DNA of 64,000 nt from an uncultured Prevotella sp. GTDB lineage: Bacteria; Bacteroidota; Bacteroidia; Bacteroidales; Bacteroidaceae. The translations under genes were made by a program, and so were the position numbers. The notes under the pieces were generated by a model. That model was not told the origin of the DNA. It saw only the letters and a list, made by a program, of their open reading frames with translations, and made no database searches. Below, piece after piece: positions 1 to 7,974 of this stretch (position 1 is the first letter of the stretch; each line of letters opens with the position of its first letter). The DNA lies in NCBI GenBank assembly GCA_947169185.1, contig CAMVOS010000002.1, positions 78,080 through 142,079 on the forward strand, written 5' to 3'.

Positions 1-1
1 A

Positions 2-1687
2 AGAAGTGAGTTTGAGGGAAACCTGACGCTGGTGGTCTTTCCTTTCGTAAAGGCTGCCAAGAAGAGTCCTGAGCAGACAGCCCAGGAGATTGGTCAGTAT
101 CTGGTAGACAACTGCTCAGCTGTGGAGAAGTTCAACGTGGTAAAGGGTTTCCTGAACCTCAGCGTGGGCGACGGTGCCTGGCTGCAGCTGTTGGAGGCCA
201 TCGATAAAGACGATCATTTCGGCATGAAGCAGGCTACTGAGGAGTCTCCACTCGTTATGATCGAATATTCATCACCTAACACCAACAAGCCCCTCCATCT
301 CGGTCACGTGCGCAACAACCTGCTGGGTTGGTCGCTGGCTCAGATTATGCAGGCCAATGGCAACAAGGTGGTGAAGACCAACATCGTGAACGACCGCGGT
401 ATCCACATCTGTAAGTCGATGCTGGCTTGGCTGAAGTACGGCAATGGTGAGACACCTGAGACTTCTGGCAAGAAGGGCGACCACCTGATTGGCGACTACT
501 ATGTAGCTTTCGATAAGCACTATCGTGAGGAGATTAAGGAACTCGTTGCCCAGGGTATGGACGAAGAGAAAGCCAAGCAGGAGGCTCCGCTGATTAAGGA
601 GGCTCACGAGATGCTGGTGAAGTGGGAGAACAACGACCCTGAGGTTCGTGCACTCTGGGAGAAGATGAACAACTGGGTATATGCCGGTTTCGATGAGACT
701 TACAAGAAGATGGGCGTTGGTTTCGATAAGATCTACTATGAGAGCCAGACCTATCTGAAGGGTAAGGCTAAGGTAGAAGAGGGACTTGCCAAAGGTCTCT
801 TCGAGCGCCACGAGGACAATTCTGTATGGGCCGACCTTACTAACGAAGGCCTTGACCAGAAGTTGCTGCTCCGTTCTGACGGCACCTCTGTCTATATGAC
901 TCAGGATATCGGTACTGCCGAGATGCGTTTCCAGGACTATCCTATCGACAAGATGATCTATGTGGTAGGCAATGAACAGAACTATCACTTCCAGGTGCTC
1001 TCCATCCTGCTTGATCGTCTGGGCTTCAAGTGGGGTAAGGAACTGACTCACTTCTCTTACGGTATGGTAGAACTGCCAAACGGTAAGATGAAGTCGCGTG
1101 AAGGAACGGTAGTTGATGCTGACGATCTGATGGCTCTGATGGTTGAGGATGCCTATAAGACCTCGATGGAACTGGGCAAATTCGACGATATGACCGAGGA
1201 AGAGCGCCGTGAGATTGCCCGCGTGGTTGGTATGGGTGCCCTCAAGTACTTCATCCTGAAGGTCGATGCGCGCAAAAACATGCTCTTCAATCCAGAGGAA
1301 AGTATCGATTTCAACGGCAATACCGGTCCCTTCATCCAGTACACCTACGCCCGCATCCGCTCAATCCTCCGCAAGGCCGAGGCAAACAATGTTCAATGTT
1401 CAATCTTCAATGTTCAATTGAGCGAAAAGGAGATTGAGCTCATCCAGAAGATGAATGAGTTTGGTGCAGCTGTAGAGCAGGCTGGTAAGGACTATTCTCC
1501 TTCTGGCATCGCCAACTACTGCTACGAGCTGACTAAGGTATTCAATCAGTTCTATCACGACTATAGCATTCTTAATGAGGCCGATGAGCAGAAGAAGGCT
1601 GTACGCCTGATGCTGGCCAAGAACGTGGCCAAGATTATCAAGAACGCTATGAGTCTGCTGGGCATCGAGGTGCCTGAGAGAATGTAA
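2..1687 (+). CDS. argS: Arginyl-tRNA synthetase, 5' end outside the window
   Basis: Charges tRNA-Arg with arginine in the cytoplasm. The reading frame is open from base 2, so the true start lies upstream; the GTG at 32 is internal. Visible parts are the end of the N-terminal Arg-tRNA-synthetase domain, the class I HIGH-type motif NKPLHLGHVRNN, the KMSK-equivalent KMKSREG, and the C-terminal all-helical anticodon-binding domain starting near RIRSILRKAE. A heptamer array (unit TTCAATG, 1387-1420) encodes the linker NNVQCSIFNVQLS between the catalytic core and the anticodon domain, where other ArgS proteins vary. The stop codon overlaps the start of the RNase H gene by one base (TAATG). Family assignment is very secure. 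Confidence 0.96.
   Translation, partial: RSEFEGNLTLVVFPFVKAAKKSPEQTAQEIGQYLVDNCSAVEKFNVVKGFLNLSVGDGAWLQLLEAIDKDDHFGMKQATEESPLVMIEYSSPNTNKPLHLGHVRNNLLGWSLAQIMQANGNKVVKTNIVNDRGIHICKSMLAWLKYGNGETPETSGKKGDHLIGDYYVAFDKHYREEIKELVAQGMDEEKAKQEAPLIKEAHEMLVKWENNDPEVRALWEKMNNWVYAGFDETYKKMGVGFDKIYYESQTYLKGKAKVEEGLAKGLFERHEDNSVWADLTNEGLDQKLLLRSDGTSVYMTQDIGTAEMRFQDYPIDKMIYVVGNEQNYHFQVLSILLDRLGFKWGKELTHFSYGMVELPNGKMKSREGTVVDADDLMALMVEDAYKTSMELGKFDDMTEEERREIARVVGMGALKYFILKVDARKNMLFNPEESIDFNGNTGPFIQYTYARIRSILRKAEANNVQCSIFNVQLSEKEIELIQKMNEFGAAVEQAGKDYSPSGIANYCYELTKVFNQFYHDYSILNEADEQKKAVRLMLAKNVAKIIKNAMSLLGIEVPERM
1387..1420 (+). repeat. In-frame TTCAATG heptamer array inside argS
   Basis: Consecutive units TTCAATG, TTCAATC, TTCAATG and a partial copy repeat every 7 bases. 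The array stays in frame and codes for a loop between two ArgS domains. It belongs to the set of short-period arrays found across this window. Confidence 0.85.
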
Positions 1688-2157
1688 TGAAACTCGACAA
1701 TTTAAATCCCCCAACAAATCGTCATGATACCGTACTTCCATTGCCTTTGGAAGTACGGGCTGACGCTTGGGCTGTTGATGCTGCTTGCTCTGGAAATCCT
1801 GGACCAATGGAATATCAGGCCATTGATTTGGCTACTGGTGCCCGTGTGTTTCATTTCGGTCCCATGAAGGGCACCAACAATATCGGGGAGTTTTTGGCTA
1901 TAGTCCATGCCTTGGCCCTGATGCAGCAACAGGGATTGCACGATAAAACTATTTATTCCGATTCTTATAATGCCATCCTGTGGGTTAACAAGCGTCAGTG
2001 CAAGACAAAATTAGAGCGTACCCCTGAGACGGAGCCGCTCTATCAGATTATCGCTCGTGCTGAGCGTTGGCTGCAAACCCACCAGTGGCGCAATCCCATC
2101 ATCAAGTGGGAGACCCAGAAATGGGGTGAGGTACCTGCCGACTTCGGTAGGAAGTAA
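1687..2157 (+). CDS. rnhA: Ribonuclease HI family protein
   Basis: Predicted to cut the RNA strand of RNA:DNA hybrids. The 156-residue protein shows the RNase H order: D31 in VDAACSGNPGPMEY, E68 in GTNNIGEFLAI, D92 in YSDSYNAI and D152 in EVPADFGRK, which together make the usual four-carboxylate metal site. The Trp-rich segment near 129-146 fits the Bacteroidota form of RNase HI. Its ATG overlaps the argS stop, so the two genes are probably cotranscribed. Its last 56 bases overlap the 3' end of ribD on the opposite strand, with no terminator between them. Confidence 0.9.
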   Translation: MKLDNLNPPTNRHDTVLPLPLEVRADAWAVDAACSGNPGPMEYQAIDLATGARVFHFGPMKGTNNIGEFLAIVHALALMQQQGLHDKTIYSDSYNAILWVNKRQCKTKLERTPETEPLYQIIARAERWLQTHQWRNPIIKWETQKWGEVPADFGRK

Positions 2158-3106
2158 TACTATTTCCGTCATAATCTTTTTTCGACATCAGCGACACCTC
2201 GGCAGGCAGTTTGGGTGCCGGCGTACCGCCAGTTACTGTGATAGGAGCTGTTTCTACACGTATCTCATCCCACAAGCCGACTTCAATAAACGACTCATGT
2301 GTCTGTCGGCCTCCCTCAACAATGAGAGACTGGATGCCATGCTGATAAAGATCATCCATCAGTTGTGGAAGCGGTCGGTCGTGTGTCAATACAATACGTT
2401 TGGGATCCGGGCCATGCCAATGACGGACAGTTAACTGAGGATGTTCACGAATGTCGGTCGTATGACCCACCAGGATAGCATCCTCCTCAGCGCGCAACTG
2501 ATGAGAGAGCATCTGGGTCTGTTCGTTGGAAATCAGCAGGGCCTTTCCGTTATCGTCAATATACCCATTGGCTGTCTGGGCCCACTTTAAAATGATGTAA
2601 GGACGGTGTTCGCGATGAAAGGTAAAGAAGCGGTGATTCAGCCATTGACATTCCTCCTCCAGCACACCAACCGTCACCTCGATGCCAGCCTCACGGAGTT
2701 TCTTGATGCCGCGTCCCTGCACTTCCGCAAAGGGATCGATAGTGCCAACGACAACACGCTTGACGCCTTTCTTGATAATCAGCTCGGCACATGGCGGCGT
2801 CTTGCCGTAGTGCGAACAGGGTTCTAGCGATACGTAGATGGTCGCGTCTTTCAATAATGCTTCGTCTTCAGAGCGCACACTGGCAAAGGCGTTCACTTCA
2901 GCATGCCCTTCACCGCAACGTACATGATAGCCCTCGCCGATAATTCTAGAGGTGAGAGGTGAGTGGTGAGAGGTGAGAGGAGCTACGATGACCGCACCTA
3001 CCATAGGGTTCGGACGGGCACCCTGGATACCGTTTGCTGCCAGTTGAATGCAGCGTCGCATATATTTTTCGTCAACAAATATTTGGTCGTTTTCCATATT
3101 TTTCAT
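2102..3106 (-). CDS. ribD: Bifunctional riboflavin biosynthesis deaminase/reductase RibD
   Basis: Carries out the second and third steps of riboflavin synthesis: deamination, then reduction, of the pyrimidine intermediate. The N-terminal deaminase has the zinc motifs HAEVNAF and PCSHYGKTPPC; the C-terminal part is the reductase (ILKWAQTANGYID, SLIVEGGRQTHESF). A CTCTCAC-type heptamer array (2948-2980) encodes PLTSHHSPLTSR in the loop before IIGEGYHVRCGEGHAE, where relatives have only a few residues. The start could be 3106 or the internal ATG at 3097. The C-terminal tail (about 18 residues) is encoded opposite the end of the RNase H gene. It is divergent from prmC, with 11 bp between the start codons. 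Confidence 0.94.
   Translation of the reverse strand: MKNMENDQIFVDEKYMRRCIQLAANGIQGARPNPMVGAVIVAPLTSHHSPLTSRIIGEGYHVRCGEGHAEVNAFASVRSEDEALLKDATIYVSLEPCSHYGKTPPCAELIIKKGVKRVVVGTIDPFAEVQGRGIKKLREAGIEVTVGVLEEECQWLNHRFFTFHREHRPYIILKWAQTANGYIDDNGKALLISNEQTQMLSHQLRAEEDAILVGHTTDIREHPQLTVRHWHGPDPKRIVLTHDRPLPQLMDDLYQHGIQSLIVEGGRQTHESFIEVGLWDEIRVETAPITVTGGTPAPKLPAEVSLMSKKDYDGNSITSYRSRQVPHPISGSPT
2948..2980 (-). repeat. In-frame GAGGTGA heptamer array inside ribD
   Basis: Tandem units of GTGAGAG/GTGAGTG (reverse complement CTCTCAC) repeat with period 7 and encode a Leu/Thr/Ser/His/Pro-rich loop. The same unit occurs in prmC, the P-type ATPase and the DUF1537 kinase. Confidence 0.88.
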
Positions 3107-3113
3107 AAATTTG
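3082..3113 (+). promoter_or_regulatory. Bacteroidota promoter for prmC, close to the start codon
   Basis: A TTTG -33 box (3082-3085) and a perfect TAAATTTG -7 box (3106-3113) are separated by 20 bp, the Bacteroidota consensus. The prmC ATG begins at 3118, so the transcript should have a leader of about 0-2 bases. The promoter lies within the first codons of ribD on the other strand. Confidence 0.72.
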
Positions 3114-3117
3114 CAGT

Positions 3118-3966
3118 ATGAATTACAATGACCTGTGGCGTCAGCTGGCGCATATCTACGATGAGGGCGAGGCCAAGGCCATTGCCGGGATGACGTATGA
3201 AGTGCGCTTTGGCCTTACGTTGTCAGACATTTACCTCGGCAAAGATACGCAATTATCTGCAGACGACCAAACAGAATTGGAGGAAATCGCAAAACGTTTG
3301 GTGCAAGGCGAGCCCATTCAGTATGTTTTGGGCCAGGCTGACTTCTGTGGACGTACGTTTCTGGTCAACGATGCTGTCCTGATTCCACGTCCGGAAACTG
3401 AGGAGCTGTGCCTGTGGATTACCTCACAGAGGGTCTGTCCCCCTGTGAGGTTACTCGATATTGGAACGGGCAGTGGTTGTATTGCTATCACCTTGGCAGC
3501 GATGTTTCCTGAGGCAAAGGTTATTGGTTGGGATATTTCGACAGATGCGTTAAAGGTGGCAAAGGAAAATGCCAAACGTCATAACGTAAATGTGTCGTTC
3601 GAACAAGTTGACGTTCTGAACATTTCTCTCACCTCTCACCTCTCTCCTCTCACCTCTGAATACGATTTCATCGTCAGCAACCCTCCCTATATATGTAATA
3701 AGGAACGTGAGGCAATGGAGCCCAACGTACTGGAACACGAACCGCATACGGCGCTCTTCGTACCTGATGACGACCCATTGCTGTTCTACCGTGCCATCGC
3801 GCAATATGGGCAGACAGCACTGAAGGATGGTGGCTGGCTCTATTTTGAAATCAATCCCCTCTATACCCAGGAGATGCGCGATATGTTAACGATGATGTCG
3901 TACCACGATATCGAGATCAAGACCGACCAATTTGGCAAACAACGAATGATACGAGCACAACGATGA
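3118..3966 (+). CDS. prmC: Peptide chain release factor glutamine methyltransferase
   Basis: Uses S-adenosylmethionine to methylate the glutamine of the GGQ motif in release factors RF1 and RF2. The 282-residue protein has an N-terminal helical domain (about 1-75), the SAM-binding motif LLDIGTGSGCIAI, an acidic residue in VIGWDIS, and the catalytic signature SNPPYI. A CTCTCAC heptamer array (3626-3657) encodes [11 protein letters not shown] just before EYDFIVSNPPYI, in the loop leading to the catalytic strand. The stop overlaps the recX start (ATGA). It heads a likely prmC-recX-comF operon. Confidence 0.95.
   Translation: MNYNDLWRQLAHIYDEGEAKAIAGMTYEVRFGLTLSDIYLGKDTQLSADDQTELEEIAKRLVQGEPIQYVLGQADFCGRTFLVNDAVLIPRPETEELCLWITSQRVCPPVRLLDIGTGSGCIAITLAAMFPEAKVIGWDISTDALKVAKENAKRHNVNVSFEQVDVLNISLTSHLSPLTSEYDFIVSNPPYICNKEREAMEPNVLEHEPHTALFVPDDDPLLFYRAIAQYGQTALKDGGWLYFEINPLYTQEMRDMLTMMSYHDIEIKTDQFGKQRMIRAQR
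3626..3657 (+). repeat. In-frame CTCTCAC heptamer array inside prmC
   Basis: Four to five CTCTCAC-like units with one imperfect copy (CTCTCTC) encode [10 protein letters not shown]. It lies directly before the catalytic NPPY strand and keeps the frame. Confidence 0.88.
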
Positions 3967-4433
3967 AACAGAAAACTGAGAATGATGCCTACTTGACGCT
4001 GGCAGCCCTTTGTGCACAAGCCGAGCACTGCCAATACGAGATGTTGGAGAAGATGCGTCGCTGGGAACTGCCCGAAGAGGCGCAAGCCCGTGTCATGGCA
4101 AAGCTTGTCAAGGAACGCTATGTCGACGACGAGCGTTATGCCCAAGCCTTTGTCAAGGATAAAATACGCTATAACAAATGGGGACGTCGCAAGGTGGAGC
4201 AGGCCCTTTGGCAGAAGCGTATCGATGAAGATATCCGCAAACGTGTACTTGACGAGGTGGATGACGACGAGTATCTCAGCATATTGCGTCCGCTATTAAA
4301 ACAGAAACGAAGGTCGACAAAGGCTTCGAGCGATTACGAGTTGAACCAGAAGCTGATACGCTTTGCTGTAGGGCGTGGCTTCACGTTCGATATCATCCGT
4401 CAATGTCTTGATGTGGAAGATGAACTGGTTTAG
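3963..4433 (+). CDS. recX: Regulatory protein RecX
   Basis: RecX-type proteins bind RecA filaments and restrain recombination and SOS activity. This 156-residue, highly charged helical protein has the RecX three-helix repeats: LEKMRRWELPEEAQARVM, then LVKERYVDDERYAQAFVKDK with the characteristic YVDDERYA segment, then KWGRRKVEQALWQKRID. It is translationally coupled to prmC by a 4-base overlap and overlaps the start of comF. The recA gene is not in the window. Confidence 0.88.
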   Translation: MKQKTENDAYLTLAALCAQAEHCQYEMLEKMRRWELPEEAQARVMAKLVKERYVDDERYAQAFVKDKIRYNKWGRRKVEQALWQKRIDEDIRKRVLDEVDDDEYLSILRPLLKQKRRSTKASSDYELNQKLIRFAVGRGFTFDIIRQCLDVEDELV

Positions 4434-5112
4434 CAGGTTCCTTGACTTCATCTCACCACGTCTTTGTGTGGTATGTGGTCGACGCTTGTCGCCTACCGAA
4501 CGAAGCCTTTGTTCAGTTTGCCAACTCCATCTGCCTCGTACAGCTTTCCAGTTCTCGCCCGACGACAATCCGATGGCCCAGCTGTTCTGGCATCTCGCAC
4601 CCATTGAGCGTGCCGCAGCTTTCATCTACTATCAGTCTCATTCTGAGATGGCTCGTATGGTCTATCAGCTGAAGTACGGCAACAGTCCTGACGTGGGTGA
4701 TGACTTGGGGCGGCTGATGGCGACGGATATGGCGTTGGCTCACTACTTCGATGGGATCGATCTGCTGGTGCCTGTGCCTCTGACCATGAAACGACAACGC
4801 CAGCGCGGCTATAACCAAAGCGAAATGCTGGCTCGCGGCATCAGCGAGGTGACCCATCTGCCTGTAGCATCTAACGCCTTGAAACGTCAGGTGTTTCGCG
4901 AGAGTCAGACGCACCTCAGCCGTCATGAACGTCAGGAGAATGTGAATGGCATCTTTGTGGCTGCTGATGTCGAGACGTTGAAAGGTCGCCACGTCTTGTT
5001 GATTGACGATGTTTGTACCACTGGAGCTACACTGACTGCCTGTGCCCAAGCCCTTGCACCTATTGAGGGCATCCGTATCAGTGTGCTTACCCTTGGTTTC
5101 ACCCTCCATTAA
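4411..5112 (+). CDS. ComF family phosphoribosyltransferase-like protein
   Basis: ComF proteins have an N-terminal zinc-finger-like segment and a type I phosphoribosyltransferase fold; in naturally competent bacteria they take part in DNA uptake. Seen here: CVVCGRRL followed by CSVCQLHLPR, then DLLVPVPLTMKRQRQRGYNQ and the PRPP loop VLLIDDVCTTGATL. Candidate starts are ATGs at 4375, 4411 and 4420; 4411 or 4420 gives the usual short segment before the first CxxC. All overlap the end of recX. Whether this organism is competent cannot be judged from one gene. Confidence 0.87.
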   Translation: MWKMNWFSRFLDFISPRLCVVCGRRLSPTERSLCSVCQLHLPRTAFQFSPDDNPMAQLFWHLAPIERAAAFIYYQSHSEMARMVYQLKYGNSPDVGDDLGRLMATDMALAHYFDGIDLLVPVPLTMKRQRQRGYNQSEMLARGISEVTHLPVASNALKRQVFRESQTHLSRHERQENVNGIFVAADVETLKGRHVLLIDDVCTTGATLTACAQALAPIEGIRISVLTLGFTLH

Positions 5113-5145
5113 CCACTTTGCAACCGAGTTGCAACAGTTTAGTTG

Positions 5146-5153
5146 TACCTTTG
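5146..5153 (+). promoter_or_regulatory. -7 box TACCTTTG before the P-type ATPase gene
   Basis: TACCTTTG followed by CACCC, a sequence repeated at many start sites in this window. The nearest upstream TTTG (5117-5120) is 25 bp away, longer than the consensus spacing. It places the transcription start near 5158, so the in-frame ATG at 5143 cannot be the start. Confidence 0.6.
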
Positions 5154-5181
5154 CACCCAGAAACAAATAAAAAACAATGTT

Positions 5182-7206
5182 ATGGGTCATCACGAACACG
5201 AACATCATTGTGAAAGCTGTTCACACGAACATCATCATGAAAGCTGTTCACACGAACATCATCATGAACACGAACATAGTCTTAAGAAACAGCTGTGGCT
5301 TATAGTAGTTACCGCCATCTTGTTGGTTGGAGCAGTTCTTCTCGAACATAACACGAGTCTGGCTACTTGGCAACTGCTATTGGTCTATCTCGTTCCTTAT
5401 CTCCTGATAGGTCACGAAACACTTCATGAGGCCTGGGAAGGAATCACCGAGGGCGATATGTTTAATGAACATTTCCTCATGGCGATAGCCACCATTGGTG
5501 CTCTCTGCATTGGCTTCCTGCCAGGTGCTGAGACCGAGTTCCCTGAGGCTGTTTTTGTCATGCTGTTCTTCCAGGTTGGCGAACTCTTCGAAGGCTATGC
5601 AGAAGGTAAAAGTCGCGATAGCATTGCTCATCTGATGAATATCCGTCCGGATGTGGCGCATGTGGAGAGGGTTCAGGATTCAGGGTTCAAGGTTCAAGAT
5701 GATGTAAGACCTGACGACGTTGAGGTTGGTGCTACCATCGTGATACGTCCTGGCGAGAAGGTGCCGTTGGATGGGGTGGTGCTCGAAGGCACATCATCGT
5801 TGAATACCGTTGCACTGACGGGCGAGACGCTGCCGCGTGACGTGACGGTGGGTGACGAGGTCATCTCCGGTTGTGTCAATCTGTCGGGTGTCCTTCGCGT
5901 GCGTACCACGAAAGCCTTTGGCGAGAGTACGGTGTCGAAGATTATCCGCTTGGTGGAGAACGCTGGCGAACACAAGTCGCAGAGCGAGACGTTCATCACG
6001 CGCTTTGCTCGCATCTACACGCCTATCGTCGTCTTTGCTGCCATTGCTATCGCCGTTATCCCGACGTTCTTTGGAGGCTCTTTTGCCACTTGGCTCTATC
6101 GCGCCTTGATGTTCCTCGTTGTGTCCTGTCCCTGTGCGTTGGTCATCAGCGTTCCATTGACGTTCTTCGGGGGCATTGGCGGTGCTTCGCGTCAGGGCAT
6201 CTTGGTCAAGGGTGCCAACTACCTCGACGTGCTGGCGAAGGTCGATACGGTGGTGTTCGACAAGACGGGAACCCTGACGCATGGACTATTTGCCGTCACT
6301 GCTGTTCACCCGGATACCTGCGACGAACATCACCTCTTGCATCTCGCTGCCCATGTCGAACACTTCTCTACCCATCCCATTGGTGCTGCGCTGCGCGATG
6401 CTTTCCCCGATGAGGCTACCGACGGTTGTAAGGTCAGCGATGTCGAAGAGGTGGCAGGCAAAGGCATTATCGCTCATGTATCTGATAAGGTCGTAGCTGT
6501 TGGCAACACAAAGCTCATGGATGCCGTTGGTGCCCATTGGCACGACTGCCATCATGTGGGTACTATTATCCACGTTGCTATCGATGGCCAGTATGCCGGT
6601 CATATCGTTATCAACGATAAGATTAAGGACGATAGTACTGAGGCCATCCAGCGTTTGCATGCCTTGGGTGTCAAGCGCACGGTGATGCTCACGGGCGACC
6701 GCCAGGAAGTCGCTGCCAATGTGGCCCAGACGTTAGGCATTACCGAATATCATGCCGAACTGCTGCCAGCCGATAAAGTTAAGTTTGTGGATCAGGAACT
6801 ATCCTCTCACCTCTCACCTCTTACCTCTCACCTCTCAAAAATTGCTTTCGTTGGCGACGGCATCAACGATGCCCCTGTCCTGGCGCGTGCCGATGTGGGT
6901 ATTGCCATGGGAGGCTTGGGCAGCGATGCCGCCATCGAGGCTGCCGATGTCGTGCTGATGGATGACAAGCCCACGAAGATAGCCCTCGCCATCCGTATCG
7001 CCCGTCGTACCTTAGCGATAGCCCGTCAGAACGTCCTCTTTGCCATAGGCATTAAGGTGGCCGTACTCTTGCTGGCCGCCTGCGGTATTGCCACCATGTG
7101 GATGGCTGTCTTTGCTGATGTGGGAGTGACGGTATTGGCAGTCTTCAATGCCATGCGTGCTTTACGTGTACCCCGACCGCGAATCGAACGCGGAACTAAG
7201 TCTTAG
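5182..7206 (+). CDS. Heavy-metal-translocating P-type ATPase (Zn/Cd/Pb type) with His-rich N-terminus
   Basis: Predicted to export divalent metal ions across the inner membrane using ATP. Of 674 residues, the first 35 or so form a His/Cys-rich tail ([18 protein letters not shown]) containing a duplicated 9-residue unit and replacing the usual ferredoxin-like HMA domain. Seen after it: paired membrane helices, TGE in the actuator, the metal-site SCPCALVIS (first Cys 316), the phosphorylation motif DKTGTLT (D360), the STHPIGAA His-Pro motif and GDGINDAP (from 558). Short-period arrays interrupt it twice: 5671-5699 (GGTTCAA-like) in the actuator and 6803-6836 (CTCTCAC) before the hinge. The last 12 codons lie on the complement of tRNA-Arg. 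Confidence 0.93.
   Translation: MGHHEHEHHCESCSHEHHHESCSHEHHHEHEHSLKKQLWLIVVTAILLVGAVLLEHNTSLATWQLLLVYLVPYLLIGHETLHEAWEGITEGDMFNEHFLMAIATIGALCIGFLPGAETEFPEAVFVMLFFQVGELFEGYAEGKSRDSIAHLMNIRPDVAHVERVQDSGFKVQDDVRPDDVEVGATIVIRPGEKVPLDGVVLEGTSSLNTVALTGETLPRDVTVGDEVISGCVNLSGVLRVRTTKAFGESTVSKIIRLVENAGEHKSQSETFITRFARIYTPIVVFAAIAIAVIPTFFGGSFATWLYRALMFLVVSCPCALVISVPLTFFGGIGGASRQGILVKGANYLDVLAKVDTVVFDKTGTLTHGLFAVTAVHPDTCDEHHLLHLAAHVEHFSTHPIGAALRDAFPDEATDGCKVSDVEEVAGKGIIAHVSDKVVAVGNTKLMDAVGAHWHDCHHVGTIIHVAIDGQYAGHIVINDKIKDDSTEAIQRLHALGVKRTVMLTGDRQEVAANVAQTLGITEYHAELLPADKVKFVDQELSSHLSPLTSHLSKIAFVGDGINDAPVLARADVGIAMGGLGSDAAIEAADVVLMDDKPTKIALAIRIARRTLAIARQNVLFAIGIKVAVLLLAACGIATMWMAVFADVGVTVLAVFNAMRALRVPRPRIERGTKS
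5196..5277 (+). repeat. His-rich tandem repeat in the ATPase N-terminus
   Basis: A 27-base unit (GAAAGCTGTTCACACGAACA and seven more bases) occurs twice in tandem and encodes ESCSHEHHH, flanked by further HEH triplets. It is probably a metal-binding tail that has expanded by duplication. Confidence 0.8.
6803..6836 (+). repeat. In-frame CTCTCAC heptamer array inside the P-type ATPase
   Basis: Five CTCTCAC-like units (one CTCTTAC) encode [13 protein letters not shown] between KVKFVDQE and [11 protein letters not shown]. In relatives this segment is a short Lys/Glu-rich loop. Confidence 0.88.
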
Positions 7207-7240
7207 GAGGACCTTGTTATATCCATTTAACTATCAGGGC
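7169..7240 (-). tRNA. tRNA-Arg (anticodon CCT)
   Basis: On the minus strand the cloverleaf has acceptor GCCCTGA/TCGGGGT (last pair G-T), D-stem GTTA/TAAC, anticodon stem AGGTC/GACTT around loop CTCCTAA with anticodon CCT (reads AGG), and T-arm CCGCG-TTCGATT-CGCGG. The discriminator is A and no CCA is encoded. The last 38 bases of the ATPase gene run antisense through its 3' half. A TACCTTTG -7 box followed by CACCC lies just upstream (7262-7255). Confidence 0.93.
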
Positions 7241-7254
7241 AACCTTTTCGGGTG

Positions 7255-7262
7255 CAAAGGTA
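7255..7262 (-). promoter_or_regulatory. -7 box of the tRNA-Arg promoter
   Basis: TACCTTTG on the minus strand, 14 bases before the mature tRNA 5' end and followed by CACCC. I see no clear -33 TTG at 19-22 bp. Confidence 0.6.
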
Positions 7263-7363
7263 GTGCAAAATTTCGATTAAACGAAAAGAAAATATATAAA
7301 TTTGCTTTCTTGAGTGTTAGAAAGTTGTTGAAATCAAACAAAAACATAGAAAAGTGAACAAAT

Positions 7364-7392
7364 AAGGCACCCTCAAAAAATGGGGTGCCTTT
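7364..7392 (-). terminator. Terminator of the envelope operon
   Basis: AAGGCACCC and GGGTGCCTT form a 9-bp stem with a 10-base loop, 23 bases beyond the last ompH stop. The downstream U-tract on this strand is weak, so it may also serve as an RNA-stabilising 3' hairpin. Confidence 0.75.
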
Positions 7393-7414
7393 CGTTTGTA
7401 TTAAGGATTGCTTA

Positions 7415-7918
7415 TTACTTCAGTCCGAGCTTAGCCTTAACCTGTGCAGTGACGTCGGTAGAGAGGGTCGTGCTGATGTAGGGGATACCACTAGATAAAT
7501 CCATGATATAGACATAGCCGCCTGCCTGACCTATAGCTTTGATGGCCTCGACAACTTTAGTGGTGATGACCTGCATCTTCTCGTTCTGTGCCTTGTAGAG
7601 AGCTTGCTGGTTGTCCTGAGCACTCTGCTGGTACTTCTGGTACATCTCCTGCAGTTCGGTCTCGCGGCGCTGCTTGATATTAGCGGGTAGGGTGGCTTGC
7701 TCTTTCTCAAAAGCTTCGCTCTTCTTCTGGATCTCTTCTTGCATCGACTTCAGGTCTGCATCATATTGTTCACCGAGTGTTTTCAACTCGCTTTGTGCCT
7801 TTGTAAACTCTGGCATAGCCTGGATGACTTCCTGAGAGTTGATGTGTCCAAACTTCTGGGCGTTGGCGGTGGTGAAACCGCAGATTGCGCAAATGGCGCA
7901 AAGAATGATTTTCTTCAT
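7415..7918 (-). CDS. OmpH/Skp family periplasmic chaperone (copy 1)
   Basis: Skp-type chaperones hold unfolded outer-membrane proteins in the periplasm before BamA inserts them. The 167-residue protein has a signal peptide ending in TANAQ, then KFGHINSQEVIQAMPE, a long charged coiled coil (about 45-125, rich in K/E/Q), and a C-terminal strand segment GGYVYIMDLSSG. It is the last gene of the operon with bamA and a second ompH, which supports the role. It differs clearly in sequence from the neighbouring copy, so the duplication is old. Confidence 0.9.
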   Translation of the reverse strand: MKKIILCAICAICGFTTANAQKFGHINSQEVIQAMPEFTKAQSELKTLGEQYDADLKSMQEEIQKKSEAFEKEQATLPANIKQRRETELQEMYQKYQQSAQDNQQALYKAQNEKMQVITTKVVEAIKAIGQAGGYVYIMDLSSGIPYISTTLSTDVTAQVKAKLGLK

Positions 7919-7974
7919 AATTTTTTTTATTGATTTAAATTTTTTCGTTGTTTCGTTATTACATTATTCAGACA

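Noticed and set aside
272..1051. 259-codon open frame antisense to argS
   Set aside because: It lies fully opposite a conserved enzyme and shows no family motif; long antisense frames are common where the sense codons are biased.
5143..5181. 13-codon N-terminal extension of the P-type ATPase
   Set aside because: It precedes the predicted transcription start and is not part of the His-rich tail.
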